A stretch of DNA of 64,000 bases from Qipengyuania proteolytica. Its GTDB lineage: Bacteria > Pseudomonadota > Alphaproteobacteria > Sphingomonadales > Sphingomonadaceae. Below the pieces are notes generated by a model. That model ran no database searches. It saw nothing but the letters and a program-made list of their open reading frames with translations, and was not told the origin of the DNA. The translations under genes were made by a program, and so were the position numbers. The stretch's first letter is position 1. The number at the start of each line of letters is the position of its first letter. The stretch lies in assembly GCF_019711565.1 (NCBI RefSeq), contig NZ_JAIGNN010000002.1, positions 930,001-994,000 of the forward strand. The letters run 5' to 3'. Positions 35,453-44,069 of the stretch are shown piece by piece.

Positions 35453-36724
35453 TCAATCCGCGACGCGGCCGCGCACCATCACCCAGTCGACCTGCTCCAG
35501 CGCGGTCACGTCCTTCGTCGGATCGCCGTCCACCGCGATGATGTCCGCCGAGTAGCCGGGCGCGAGGCGGCCGATCTCGCCCTCCATGCCGAGCACGCGC
35601 GCCGCGACCGTGGTGGCGCTGGCGAGCGCCTGCCGGTCGGTCATGCCCTGCGCGCGCATCAGCCGGAATTCGCGCGCGTTGCGACCATGGTCGAACACGC
35701 CCGCATCGGTCCCGAAGGCGATGGTGACGCCCCAGTCCAAGGCCTGCCCCATGAACACGCCCGCCTGCTGCGCCACCGCACGGACCTTGTCTTCGACCAC
35801 GGGGGTGTAGATGCCCTTGCCCAGCCGCTCGCTGATCCCCTGGAACGCCATCAGCGTGGGCACGAGCACGGTGCCGTTGTCGCGCATCGCCCTGGCCGCA
35901 GCGGCGTCGATATAGGTGCCATGCTCGATCGTATCGATGCCCGCCCTGGCCGCCGCCTCGATCCCGCGCGCACCGTGCGCATGCGCCATGACCTTCAGGC
36001 CTAGCGAGTGGGCGGTGTCGGCAATGCTCTTCATTTCCGCATCGCTGAAATGCGCCTCGAGCCCGCGTCCCTGCTGGCTCAGCACCCCTCCGGTGGCAGT
36101 GATCTTGATGACGTCCGATCCGTTCTGGCTGGCGAGGCGGACCTTCTCGGCACATTCGACCGCGCCGGTGCAGGTGAAGCCACTGTCGAGGATTTCGTTC
36201 ACCTCCGGCCGGAAGCCCGAGACGTCGCCATGTCCGCCGACAATTGCGAGCGGGGGGCCTGCCGCAACGATGCGCGGGCCAAGGACCATGCCCTCCTCCG
36301 TGCCGCGCCGAAGCGAGAAGGCGGTGTGCGGCGCGCTGCCCGCTTCGCGCACGGTGGTGAAGCCCGCCCGCAAAGTCAGCGCGGCGTTTTTTGCGCCGAC
36401 GACCACGCCCCACTCGTCGGGCTCGGTCGCCTCCTTCCAGAAATCCCCGCCCGGATCGCCGGTGAGATGGGTGTGCAGGTCGATCAGGCCCGGCAACACG
36501 GTCTTGCCTTCGAGATGCACCATCGTCGCGCCTTCGGGCACTGCCTGCCAGCCGTCGACGATGCTGACGATGCGCCCGTCGGTCACGGTAATGGTCGCAC
36601 GGCCGGTCGGCTCGCTCGCAGCATCGGCCAGCACGCGCTCGGCATGGATGACCGTGGTCTGGGCCATCGCCGGGGCGGCGGCCGCGGTCAGCAGGCTGGC
36701 GGCGAACAGGGCAAGTTTACGCAT
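35453..36724 (-). CDS. Exported imidazolonepropionase-like amidohydrolase
   Basis: 423 residues with a signal peptide (1-21). Metal-site residues are in order: H84 and H86 (LIDLHTHLTG), a likely carbamylated K207 (DVIKITATGG), H248 (VMAHAHG), H268 (TIEHGT) and the Asp in AFGTDAG. This matches the Xaa-Pro or Xaa-Arg dipeptidase/carboxypeptidase group of the amidohydrolase superfamily found in Caulobacter-like bacteria. It is divergent from the S9 peptidase gene; the 120-base gap should hold both promoters. Dipeptide hydrolysis is the likely role but not proven. Confidence 0.9.
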   Translation of the reverse strand: MRKLALFAASLLTAAAAPAMAQTTVIHAERVLADAASEPTGRATITVTDGRIVSIVDGWQAVPEGATMVHLEGKTVLPGLIDLHTHLTGDPGGDFWKEATEPDEWGVVVGAKNAALTLRAGFTTVREAGSAPHTAFSLRRGTEEGMVLGPRIVAAGPPLAIVGGHGDVSGFRPEVNEILDSGFTCTGAVECAEKVRLASQNGSDVIKITATGGVLSQQGRGLEAHFSDAEMKSIADTAHSLGLKVMAHAHGARGIEAAARAGIDTIEHGTYIDAAAARAMRDNGTVLVPTLMAFQGISERLGKGIYTPVVEDKVRAVAQQAGVFMGQALDWGVTIAFGTDAGVFDHGRNAREFRLMRAQGMTDRQALASATTVAARVLGMEGEIGRLAPGYSADIIAVDGDPTKDVTALEQVDWVMVRGRVAD

Positions 36725-36844
36725 CTGGGACTCTCCTCTTGGCGCCGTGTGTGCCCGCTCGCCCCGTCGCCGGCAAGCCCCGGTTTGCCCTCGCCGCCCG
36801 CATCGCTATGAGGGCGCCACGCAAGACAACAGAGAGGACCACAG

Positions 36845-38899
36845 ATGACCCTTCGCGCCGCGACTTTTGCCGCAACGCTCCTTGCCACCGCCTCGCTCGC
36901 CGCGCAGGCGCAGGCCCGCCCGATGACGCCGGAAGATGTCGCCAAGCTGGAAAGCGTCGGCACCATGGCCGTTTCGCCCGACGGCAGTCGGGTGGCCTAC
37001 ACGACCGCCAGCCTGCCCGACGTGACCGAGGGCGAGGATAACGGGTCGACCACGCTGCAGCTCAAGATGGCCTATGGCCCGGGCAACGTGCGCGAGTTCC
37101 TGCCCGACGATATCAGCGCCTCCTCGATCGCTTTCTCGCCCGATGGCCGGATGGTGAGCTTCGTATGGAAGGACGGCGAGGAAGACCGCGCGGTCTGGGG
37201 CATCCCGGTCGACGGCGGTGCCCAGCGCAAGCTGGCGGCGGTCGCCGGTGCGGACGTGCGCTCCTACGCATGGTCGGCGGACGGATCGACGATCTGGATG
37301 CTCGCCGCTGCAGAGAAGGACAAGGCGCGCGAGAAGCAATCCAAGGCGGGCTTCAACGCCATCGTCTACGAAGAAGAGGCGAAGCTCAATCGCCTGTTCG
37401 CCGCGAGCGTCGGTGCCGAAGTCGACGGCGATCCGCGCGCGGTGACCATCCCGGGCTATGTGAGCGGTTTCGCCGTGGCGCCGGACGGGCGGACCGGCAT
37501 CGTGCAGAGCGCCCCGACCCCGCAGATCGACGACGAATATACCTCCAAGCGCGCGCATGTGATCGACCTCGCCTCGGGCAAGGTCCGCGCCGTGGTTGAA
37601 ACGCCCGGCAAGCTGGGTGACATCGAAATCTCGCCCGATGGCACGCAGCTATCGATGATTGCCGGTGTGGACATGAACGATCCGGCCGATACCACCCTTC
37701 ACCTCGTCGATGTGGCGAGCGGCACCTACCGCGCGCTCAATGCTGGCGCGCCCGAGGCGGCCGTCGACGCCGAATGGCTCGCCGACGGGCGGCTGGCGGC
37801 GGTGATCCACAAGGGGGCGGAAAGCGCGCTGCGGATCTACAATGCCGACGGCAGCGTGGCGGAAGAGCACGCGGGCGGCGACCTGCTGCTGACCGCGGTC
37901 GAAAGCGGCGGCGGCAAGATTGCCGTGCGCGCCGACAGCGCCAAACATCCGGGCGAGCTGTTCGTCTGGGCGCCTGCTGCGGGAGGCGGGACATTCCAGC
38001 GCTGGACGACGCACAACCCGTGGCTGTCCGAAATCACCTTCGGCGCCCAGCGTACCATGACCTATACCGCGCGCGACGGCCAGCAGGTCGAAGGCATCCT
38101 GATCGAACCCGTCGGCGGCGTACCCAGGGGTGGCGCTCCGCTGATCCTCGACGTGCACGGCGGACCAGAAGCGCACGAAAGCGATGGCTGGAACACGGGC
38201 TACAGCGCGCCCGGCCAGGTTGCGGCGGGCAAGGGCTATGCGGTCTTCCTCCCGAACTATCGCGGCTCGACCGCCTACGGCACGGCCTTTTCAAAGCAGC
38301 ACCAGGGACGCTACACCGATCCCGAATTCACCGACCTCGTCGATGCCAAACGGGCATTGGTCGAGGCGGGCATTGCCGATGCCGACCGCGTCGGCGTGAC
38401 CGGCGGGTCCTACGGCGGCTATGCTACCGCGTGGTCATCCACCGCACTGTCGGATGAATTCGCCGCCGGGGTCATGTTCGTCGGCATCTCCAACCAGATC
38501 TCGAAGTTCGGCACGACCGACATCCCCTACGAGATGTACAACGTCCACAGCCGCGCCTGGCCGTGGGACGACTGGCAGAAAATGCTGGAAGTCTCGCCGA
38601 TCTACCATGTCGATAAGGCGAACACGCCGCTGCTGATCCTGCATGGCGAGGAAGACACGCGCGTCTCACCGAGCCAGAGCTACGAGCTCTACCGCGCGAT
38701 CAAGGTGCGCAAGCCGGAGGTGCCGGTCCGCCTCGTGCTCTACCCGGGCGAAGGTCACGGCAACCAGAAGGCGGCCGCGCGTTACGACTACAATCTGCGG
38801 ATGATGCGCTGGTTCGACACCTACCTGAAGACCGGCGATCGCGATGCGGCAATGCCCGATGCCCGGCCCACCCTCGCCCTTTCGAGCGAGGAAGAGTGA
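36845..38899 (+). CDS. Exported S9-family prolyl oligopeptidase-like peptidase
   Basis: 684 residues with a signal peptide (about 1-24). An N-terminal beta-propeller (about 30-400) precedes an alpha/beta-hydrolase catalytic domain. The triad is visible as S522 in GGSYGGY, D604 in GEEDTRV and H638 in GEGHG. S9 enzymes cleave oligopeptides, often after Pro or as acylaminoacyl/dipeptidyl peptidases. It is divergent from the amidohydrolase gene and, with DUF885, forms a periplasmic peptide-degradation block. A terminator follows directly. Confidence 0.95.
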   Translation: MTLRAATFAATLLATASLAAQAQARPMTPEDVAKLESVGTMAVSPDGSRVAYTTASLPDVTEGEDNGSTTLQLKMAYGPGNVREFLPDDISASSIAFSPDGRMVSFVWKDGEEDRAVWGIPVDGGAQRKLAAVAGADVRSYAWSADGSTIWMLAAAEKDKAREKQSKAGFNAIVYEEEAKLNRLFAASVGAEVDGDPRAVTIPGYVSGFAVAPDGRTGIVQSAPTPQIDDEYTSKRAHVIDLASGKVRAVVETPGKLGDIEISPDGTQLSMIAGVDMNDPADTTLHLVDVASGTYRALNAGAPEAAVDAEWLADGRLAAVIHKGAESALRIYNADGSVAEEHAGGDLLLTAVESGGGKIAVRADSAKHPGELFVWAPAAGGGTFQRWTTHNPWLSEITFGAQRTMTYTARDGQQVEGILIEPVGGVPRGGAPLILDVHGGPEAHESDGWNTGYSAPGQVAAGKGYAVFLPNYRGSTAYGTAFSKQHQGRYTDPEFTDLVDAKRALVEAGIADADRVGVTGGSYGGYATAWSSTALSDEFAAGVMFVGISNQISKFGTTDIPYEMYNVHSRAWPWDDWQKMLEVSPIYHVDKANTPLLILHGEEDTRVSPSQSYELYRAIKVRKPEVPVRLVLYPGEGHGNQKAAARYDYNLRMMRWFDTYLKTGDRDAAMPDARPTLALSSEEE

Positions 38900-38906
38900 C
38901 GCGAGA

Positions 38907-38937
38907 AGGGGCGGTCCAGCGGGGCCGCCCCTCTTTA
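38907..38937 (+). terminator. Rho-independent terminator after the S9 peptidase
   Basis: AGGGGCGG pairs with CCGCCCCT (38907-38914 with 38925-38932) and is followed by CTTTATTT. The convergent MipA gene stops 17 bases farther on and may share the hairpin. Confidence 0.75.
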
Positions 38938-38953
38938 TTTCAGCGATGGCAGT

Positions 38954-39823
38954 TCAGAAGGTGTAGCCCACTCCGGCTGCCACCATCCACTGATCCGCGC
39001 TGCCGCGAATGCTGGTGAAGGGCGTGTCCTTCGCATCGCCCAGCAGGCGCGAATAGCCGGCGAGGCCGATCAGCGCGAGACCGCCGTTGAGCGCATTGCC
39101 GTCGAGATCGTAGCCGAACAGCAGGTTCACGCCCGCCTTGTCGAACCCGCCGTCCGCCTGGAAGGTCGGCAGGCGGTCCGCCGGATCGATATCGGGCGCG
39201 GCAGGGACGGTGTAATAATAATCGGCATAATCATCGTTCGCGTAATTGGCGCTCAGCGTCAGCGAGACGATTGCCGCGCGGCTGAGCGGCGTGAAATAGG
39301 TGACGCTGGGGCTCACGGTCATCCCGCCATGCGCACCCGCGACGTCGAACAGAAGGTCCGCATTGAAGCTGAGGCTGTCGTACTGGTGGAGCACGCCGGG
39401 AAAGCTCACACCCAAAGTCGGCCCGACCTCGATCGCGGTGTCGAGCTCGCCATATTGCTCGACCACCGGGTCCTTGATGTCGCTCGCGCGGTTGCGGCGA
39501 ATGCGTGCAGCGACACCGGCGGAGATGTCGACGCCATTTTCGGCATCGGGCAGGAAATCGAGCGCGAGGCCGGCCGGCCGCGGATCGATGCCGACCGGGC
39601 CCAGACGACCCTGCACGATCGGGATGACCGAGAAGGTATAATCGTCCGACCCGTCGTAGCTGGGCGTATAGATCCCGCCGATGCCGACGCTGAGCCAGGT
39701 GTCGTCGAACACCGTATCCTCGCCAGAGGGCGGGCCGGCGGGCGCGGCGGCGTCCTGCGCGGCAAGCGGCGTGGCGATCAGGCCGGTCGCGACGATCGCG
39801 AGGGCGCGAAGAGATGTGGTCAT
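38954..39823 (-). CDS. MipA/OmpV-family outer-membrane protein
   Basis: 289 residues with a signal peptide (1-22, ending LAA). The start of the mature protein, VGIGGIYTPSYDGSDDY, and the alternating hydrophobic strands with a C-terminal Phe (VGYTF) are typical of MipA/OmpV beta-barrels. Family members were first described as scaffold proteins for murein enzymes (MltA-interacting protein), but most are uncharacterised porin-like proteins. It is convergent with the S9 peptidase and divergent from the next gene. Confidence 0.88.
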   Translation of the reverse strand: MTTSLRALAIVATGLIATPLAAQDAAAPAGPPSGEDTVFDDTWLSVGIGGIYTPSYDGSDDYTFSVIPIVQGRLGPVGIDPRPAGLALDFLPDAENGVDISAGVAARIRRNRASDIKDPVVEQYGELDTAIEVGPTLGVSFPGVLHQYDSLSFNADLLFDVAGAHGGMTVSPSVTYFTPLSRAAIVSLTLSANYANDDYADYYYTVPAAPDIDPADRLPTFQADGGFDKAGVNLLFGYDLDGNALNGGLALIGLAGYSRLLGDAKDTPFTSIRGSADQWMVAAGVGYTF

Positions 39824-39893
39824 AATGGGTTCCCCGTTTCGGCCCTATAACACACCGCAGCGCCACGCGTTCCCCCGTCCCAGATCTCATCAC

Positions 39894-39921
39894 TTGAAAA
39901 CCCGCAGTATCGGGGTAATTC
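39894..39921 (+). promoter_or_regulatory. Candidate promoter giving a leaderless mRNA
   Basis: TTGAAA (39894-39899) and TAATTC (39916-39921) are separated by 16 bases. The expected start site, about seven bases after the -10 element, coincides with the A of the ATG at 39928, and the sequence before that ATG (attcaaaaag) has no Shine-Dalgarno. Confidence 0.4.
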
Positions 39922-39927
39922 AAAAAG

Positions 39928-40653
39928 ATGGATCGGCTGAAAAGAATCAAATACCTGTGCCTTTGCGCAAGTATCGCACTGGCCGCGCCTGCTACCGCGC
40001 AGGACGGCAACCCCCACCAGGCTTTCGTCGACGCATTCGCGAGCCGCGAGCGCATGATGGTCGCTTTCACGGACAACGCCGAACAGAGCATGATCGAAGA
40101 AACCCGGCGCGATCCCGAGTTGGTCGAGATGGAGGCCGAGTGCCCCGGCGCGCTCAAGCTGATGGCCAGTGCGTCGATGCCGGTGATGACGAAGTCGCAC
40201 GGGCGGGCCGTGGACACCTACCGCGCGGGTTTGCTGGCGCTCGTCAGCGAGCGGATGACCGCGGAGCAGGCGGCGCAGGCGGCGGAATTCTATGCTTCGG
40301 AGGACGGCCGCTTCATGATTGCGCTCGCCGAGGAGAGCGAGGTGGCGACCCGTTCGCTGGCCGACATTCGCGCGAACGAGGACAGTTCGATCTCGCGCGA
40401 GGCCTATGATGCGGACAAGGCCGCGCAACGCGAGGCCCTGCGCAACAGTGAACATCGCGAGCGGATTGCGGAAGTCGGTATGAAACTCGCCGCCAGCGAT
40501 TGGTTCATCACCTTCCTCGGGATGCGCGAGCAGATGCACGCGCTCCAGTTCGCGCTGAACAACGACGATTTCACGCCCGATGAGGACGCCGCGCTGGAGC
40601 ATGTGGTCGAGAAGGCGATGACGGGCCATTTCGAAAGCTGTTACGCCGAATAG
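39928..40653 (+). CDS. Exported DUF2059-like helical protein
   Basis: 241 residues with a signal peptide (about 1-24, ATAQ). The mature part is helical and acidic and contains TYRAGLLALVSERMTAEQAAQAAEFYASEDGR, a pattern seen in DUF2059 proteins (helix, then a short segment around a conserved FY.S..G). The match is moderate. It may be transcribed from a leaderless promoter. The next gene, crtY, follows 84 bases later on the same strand, but no functional link to carotenoids is shown. Confidence 0.6.
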   Translation: MDRLKRIKYLCLCASIALAAPATAQDGNPHQAFVDAFASRERMMVAFTDNAEQSMIEETRRDPELVEMEAECPGALKLMASASMPVMTKSHGRAVDTYRAGLLALVSERMTAEQAAQAAEFYASEDGRFMIALAEESEVATRSLADIRANEDSSISREAYDADKAAQREALRNSEHRERIAEVGMKLAASDWFITFLGMREQMHALQFALNNDDFTPDEDAALEHVVEKAMTGHFESCYAE

Positions 40654-40736
40654 GCGTGGTTCGCCGCCATCGCGCGAAGCTGGCGATTGCCGCAGGCGCC
40701 GTTCCTGCCTAAGCCCGTCCCCCGATGACAGGGCGC

Positions 40737-41912
40737 ATGATCGACATCGCAATCGTGGGCGGCGGGCTGGCCGGCGGGCTGACCGCGCTGGCGGTGCATC
40801 GCGCGCATCCCGACTTGCGTCTTGCCGTATTCGAGGCGGGCGAGGATTTCGGCGGCAACCACCGCTGGAGCTGGTTCGCGACCGATCTCGACCCTGACGG
40901 CGAGGCGCTGATCGCGCAATTCCGCAAGACGGAGTGGGACAAGGGCTACGAGGTCCTGTTCCCCGGCCAGGCGCGCACGCTCGCCTCCTCCTATCGTTCA
41001 CTCGGCAGCCGCGATTTCGACGCCACGCTGCGCCGGCTCCTGCCGCAGGAAGCGCTGCGGCTGCGCGCCCGTGTCTCCGAACTGGCACCCGACGGGCTGA
41101 CGCTCGACGGTGGCGACCACATCCCCGCGCGCGTGGTGATCGATTGCCGCAATGTCGCGCCCTCCCCGCACCTGCGCGGCGGTTGGCAGGTCTTCATGGG
41201 CCGCCATTTGCGCACCGACGCACCGCACGGCATGGCGCGGCCGATCGTCATGGACGCCCGGGTCGCGCAGGAAGGCGCCTATCGCTTCGTCTACACCCTG
41301 CCGCTGGGCGCGCACGATCTCTTCGTCGAGGACACCTACTATGCCGACAGCCCGGTGCTCGATCGCAGCGCCTTGTCGCGGCGGATCGACGACTATTGCG
41401 AGCAGATGGGCTGGCAGGGCGAGATCGTCGGCGGGGAAACCGGCGTCCTGCCGGTCATAACCGGGGGGGACTTTGCCGCCTATCGGCGCGAGCTCGGCCC
41501 GCCGGGCGTCGTGCGGGCGGGCGCTCGGGGCGGCTTCGTCCATCCGCTTACCAGCTACACCCTGCCCTTCGCGGTCGAGAACGCGCTCGTGATCGCGCGC
41601 GAGGCGAAGCTGCCGGGCGAGCAACTCGCAGCGCTGTTCGAAAAGCGTGCGCAGGACCACTGGAAGCGGACCGATTTCTACCGCAGTCTCGGCCGGATGC
41701 TCTTCCAGGGCGCGGCGCCCGAGGAACGTTACCGTATCTTCGAGCATTTCTACCGTCTTCCCGAACCGCTGATCGAGCGCTTCTATGCCGCCCGTTCGAC
41801 CCTGTCGGACAAGGCACGGGTGCTGATCGGCAAGCCGCCGATACCGATACCGGCAGCGGTGCGCGCATTGCTTGGCAAGGGCGCGCCGCTCGTCCATGAG
41901 GGCCCCCGATGA
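40737..41912 (+). CDS. crtY: Lycopene beta-cyclase CrtY
   Basis: 391 residues from ATG 40737, with aggg upstream; an in-frame ATG at 40725 is possible but lacks a ribosome site. The N-terminal dinucleotide motif IAIVGGGLAGGLTAL is followed by NHRWSWF, a family marker. Further conserved segments are VIDCRNVAPSPHLRGGWQ, HDLFVEDTYYAD and GGFVHPLTSYTLPFAV. The enzyme closes both ends of lycopene to give beta-carotene at the membrane. Its end overlaps crtI by four bases. Confidence 0.95.
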   Translation: MIDIAIVGGGLAGGLTALAVHRAHPDLRLAVFEAGEDFGGNHRWSWFATDLDPDGEALIAQFRKTEWDKGYEVLFPGQARTLASSYRSLGSRDFDATLRRLLPQEALRLRARVSELAPDGLTLDGGDHIPARVVIDCRNVAPSPHLRGGWQVFMGRHLRTDAPHGMARPIVMDARVAQEGAYRFVYTLPLGAHDLFVEDTYYADSPVLDRSALSRRIDDYCEQMGWQGEIVGGETGVLPVITGGDFAAYRRELGPPGVVRAGARGGFVHPLTSYTLPFAVENALVIAREAKLPGEQLAALFEKRAQDHWKRTDFYRSLGRMLFQGAAPEERYRIFEHFYRLPEPLIERFYAARSTLSDKARVLIGKPPIPIPAAVRALLGKGAPLVHEGPR

Positions 41913-43462
41913 ACGCCGAAACCACCACTCCCCCTACCGTCTCTGGCGAGGCCTCGATCCCCGAAACCCCGGTCACCGGAAAGACCGCCTGCGTGATCGG
42001 CAGCGGTTTCGGCGGGCTCGCGCTTGCCATCCGTCTGCAAAGCGCCGGGATCGCGACGACCATCGTCGAGGCGCGCGACAAGCCGGGGGGGCGCGCCTAC
42101 TATTGGGAGAAGGACGGCTTCACCTTCGATGCCGGGCCGACCGTCATCACCGATCCCGACTGCCTGAAGGAGCTCTGGGCGCTGACCGGTCATGACATGG
42201 CCGATGACGTCGAGATCGAACCGGTCATGCCGTTCTACCGGCTCAACTGGCCCGATGGCACGAATTTCGACTATTCGAACGACGAGGAACAGCTCTTCGC
42301 GGAAATCGCGGCGCTCAACCCGGCGGATGTCGCGGGCTACCAGCGCTTCCTCGAATATTCCGAAGCCGTTTACCAGGAAGGGTACGTCAAGCTCGGCCAC
42401 AAGCCGTTCCTCGACTTCAAGTCGATGCTCAAGGCCGCGCCCGCGCTGGCCAAGCAGCAGGCCTGGCGCAGCGTCTATTCGATGGTTTCGAGCTATGTCG
42501 AAAACGAAAAGCTGCGCGAGGCGCTGAGCTTCCACACGCTGCTCGTCGGCGGGAACCCGATGAAGACCAGCAGCATCTACGCCCTGATCCACAAGCTGGA
42601 GAAAGACGGCGGCGTGTGGTGGGCCAAGGGCGGCACCAACCGGCTGGTCGCCGGCATGATCCGCCATTTCGAGCGGCTGGGCGGCACCGTGCGACTTCAT
42701 GATCCGGTGACGCAGGTCCACACGCTGGGCACGCAGGCGACCGAGGTCGAGACGCATTCGGGCTGGCGCCAGCGTTTCGACGCGGTGGCAAGCAATGCCG
42801 ACATCATGCACAGCTACAAGGACCTGCTGGCAGGCTCGAAACGCGGCAAGGACTATGCCCGCAGCCTGTCGCGCAAGAGCTTCAGCCCGAGCCTGTTCGT
42901 GGTCCACTTCGGGATCGAGGGCACCTGGCCCGGCATCCCGCACCACATGATCCTGTTCGGCCCGCGCTACAAAGGCCTGCTGGAGGACATTTACTATCAC
43001 GGCGTGCTGCCGCAGGATTTCTCGATCTACCTCCACCACCCCAGCGTCACCGACCCCTCGATGGCGCCCGAGGGCAAGAGCACCTTCTACGCTCTCGTGC
43101 CCGTCGCCCACATGGGCAAGCTGGCGGTCGACTGGGCGGAGATGGGCCCGATTCTCGAAAAGCGCATCCTCGACGAGATCGAACGCCGCCTTATCCCCGA
43201 TATCCATTCGCGTATCGTGACCAAGTTCCACTACGCCCCGCGCGATTTCGCGATGGATCTGAATGCCCATATGGGTAGCGCCTTCAGCCTCGAGCCGGTG
43301 CTGACCCAGAGCGCCTTCTTCCGCGGCCACAATCGCGACGACGTGATCGACAATTTCTACCTCGTGGGCGCAGGCACGCACCCGGGCGCCGGCATCCCCG
43401 GCGTCGTCGGCAGCGCCAAGGCCACAGCGGGGCTCATGCTCGAGGATTTGCTGGCCCAATGA
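41909..43462 (+). CDS. crtI: Phytoene desaturase CrtI
   Basis: 517 residues. A Thr/Pro-rich leader of about 25 residues precedes the FAD motif ACVIGSGFGGLALAIRLQSAG. FDAGPTVITDP and the C-terminal GAGTHPGAGIPGVVGSAKA are the family signatures. It introduces four double bonds into phytoene to give lycopene in proteobacteria. It overlaps crtY (ATGA) and the LOG gene (ATGA), so expression of the three should be coupled. Confidence 0.96.
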   Translation: MNAETTTPPTVSGEASIPETPVTGKTACVIGSGFGGLALAIRLQSAGIATTIVEARDKPGGRAYYWEKDGFTFDAGPTVITDPDCLKELWALTGHDMADDVEIEPVMPFYRLNWPDGTNFDYSNDEEQLFAEIAALNPADVAGYQRFLEYSEAVYQEGYVKLGHKPFLDFKSMLKAAPALAKQQAWRSVYSMVSSYVENEKLREALSFHTLLVGGNPMKTSSIYALIHKLEKDGGVWWAKGGTNRLVAGMIRHFERLGGTVRLHDPVTQVHTLGTQATEVETHSGWRQRFDAVASNADIMHSYKDLLAGSKRGKDYARSLSRKSFSPSLFVVHFGIEGTWPGIPHHMILFGPRYKGLLEDIYYHGVLPQDFSIYLHHPSVTDPSMAPEGKSTFYALVPVAHMGKLAVDWAEMGPILEKRILDEIERRLIPDIHSRIVTKFHYAPRDFAMDLNAHMGSAFSLEPVLTQSAFFRGHNRDDVIDNFYLVGAGTHPGAGIPGVVGSAKATAGLMLEDLLAQ

Positions 43463-44040
43463 AGCGTCTCGCTGTCTATTGCGGATCGGCCTCGCCCGAG
43501 GATCCGCGCTATATCCAGCTGGCCTACGACGTCGGCGCGGGCCTTGCGGAACGCGGGATCGGCGTCGTCTATGGTGGTGGGCGGCTCGGCCTGATGGGCG
43601 CGACTGCGCGCGGCGCGCTGGAGGCAGGCGGCGAGGTGATCGGCGTCATCCCCGATGCGCTTGCGAATTCGGAAGTAGCCAACCACGATTGTACCGAGCT
43701 CTACACCGTTTCGGGCATGCACGAGCGCAAGCAGCGCTTCACCGACTTGTCCGACGGGTTCGTTACCATCCCAGGCGGCGTCGGCACGATGGACGAATTG
43801 TGGGAAGCGATGAGCTGGGCGCAGCTCGGCTATCACCAGAAGCCCGTCGGCCTGCTCAACGCCTTCGGTTTCTATGACGAGCTTATCGCCTTCAACCGCA
43901 AGATGGCCGAGGTCGGCTTCGTGCGCCCCGTGCACCAGGGCATCCTGATCGCCGACGACAATCTCGGCAGCCTGTTAGAGAAAATGCAAGCTTACGAGCC
44001 GCATACGCCGATCTTCCAGATGAAGGCCGACGACCTCTGA
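43459..44040 (+). CDS. LOG-family nucleotide 5-prime-monophosphate phosphoribohydrolase
   Basis: 193 residues, usual for the TIGR00730/LOG family. The Rossmann-like fold with YGGGRLGLMG and the signature PGGVGTMDELWE are complete, including the Arg and Glu of the catalytic set. LOG proteins cleave ribose-5-phosphate from cytokinin nucleotides or AMP-like molecules; bacterial relatives may act as AMP nucleosidases. The gene sits between crtI and crtB with an ATGA overlap. Its role in carotenoid production is unknown. Confidence 0.92.
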   Translation: MKRLAVYCGSASPEDPRYIQLAYDVGAGLAERGIGVVYGGGRLGLMGATARGALEAGGEVIGVIPDALANSEVANHDCTELYTVSGMHERKQRFTDLSDGFVTIPGGVGTMDELWEAMSWAQLGYHQKPVGLLNAFGFYDELIAFNRKMAEVGFVRPVHQGILIADDNLGSLLEKMQAYEPHTPIFQMKADDL

Positions 44041-44069
44041 GCACCCCGCGCCCCCTGACGACCCAGAAT

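Noticed and set aside
40654-40736. PpsR site (TGT-N12-ACA) before crtY
   Set aside because: No match found; no photosynthesis genes lie in the window.
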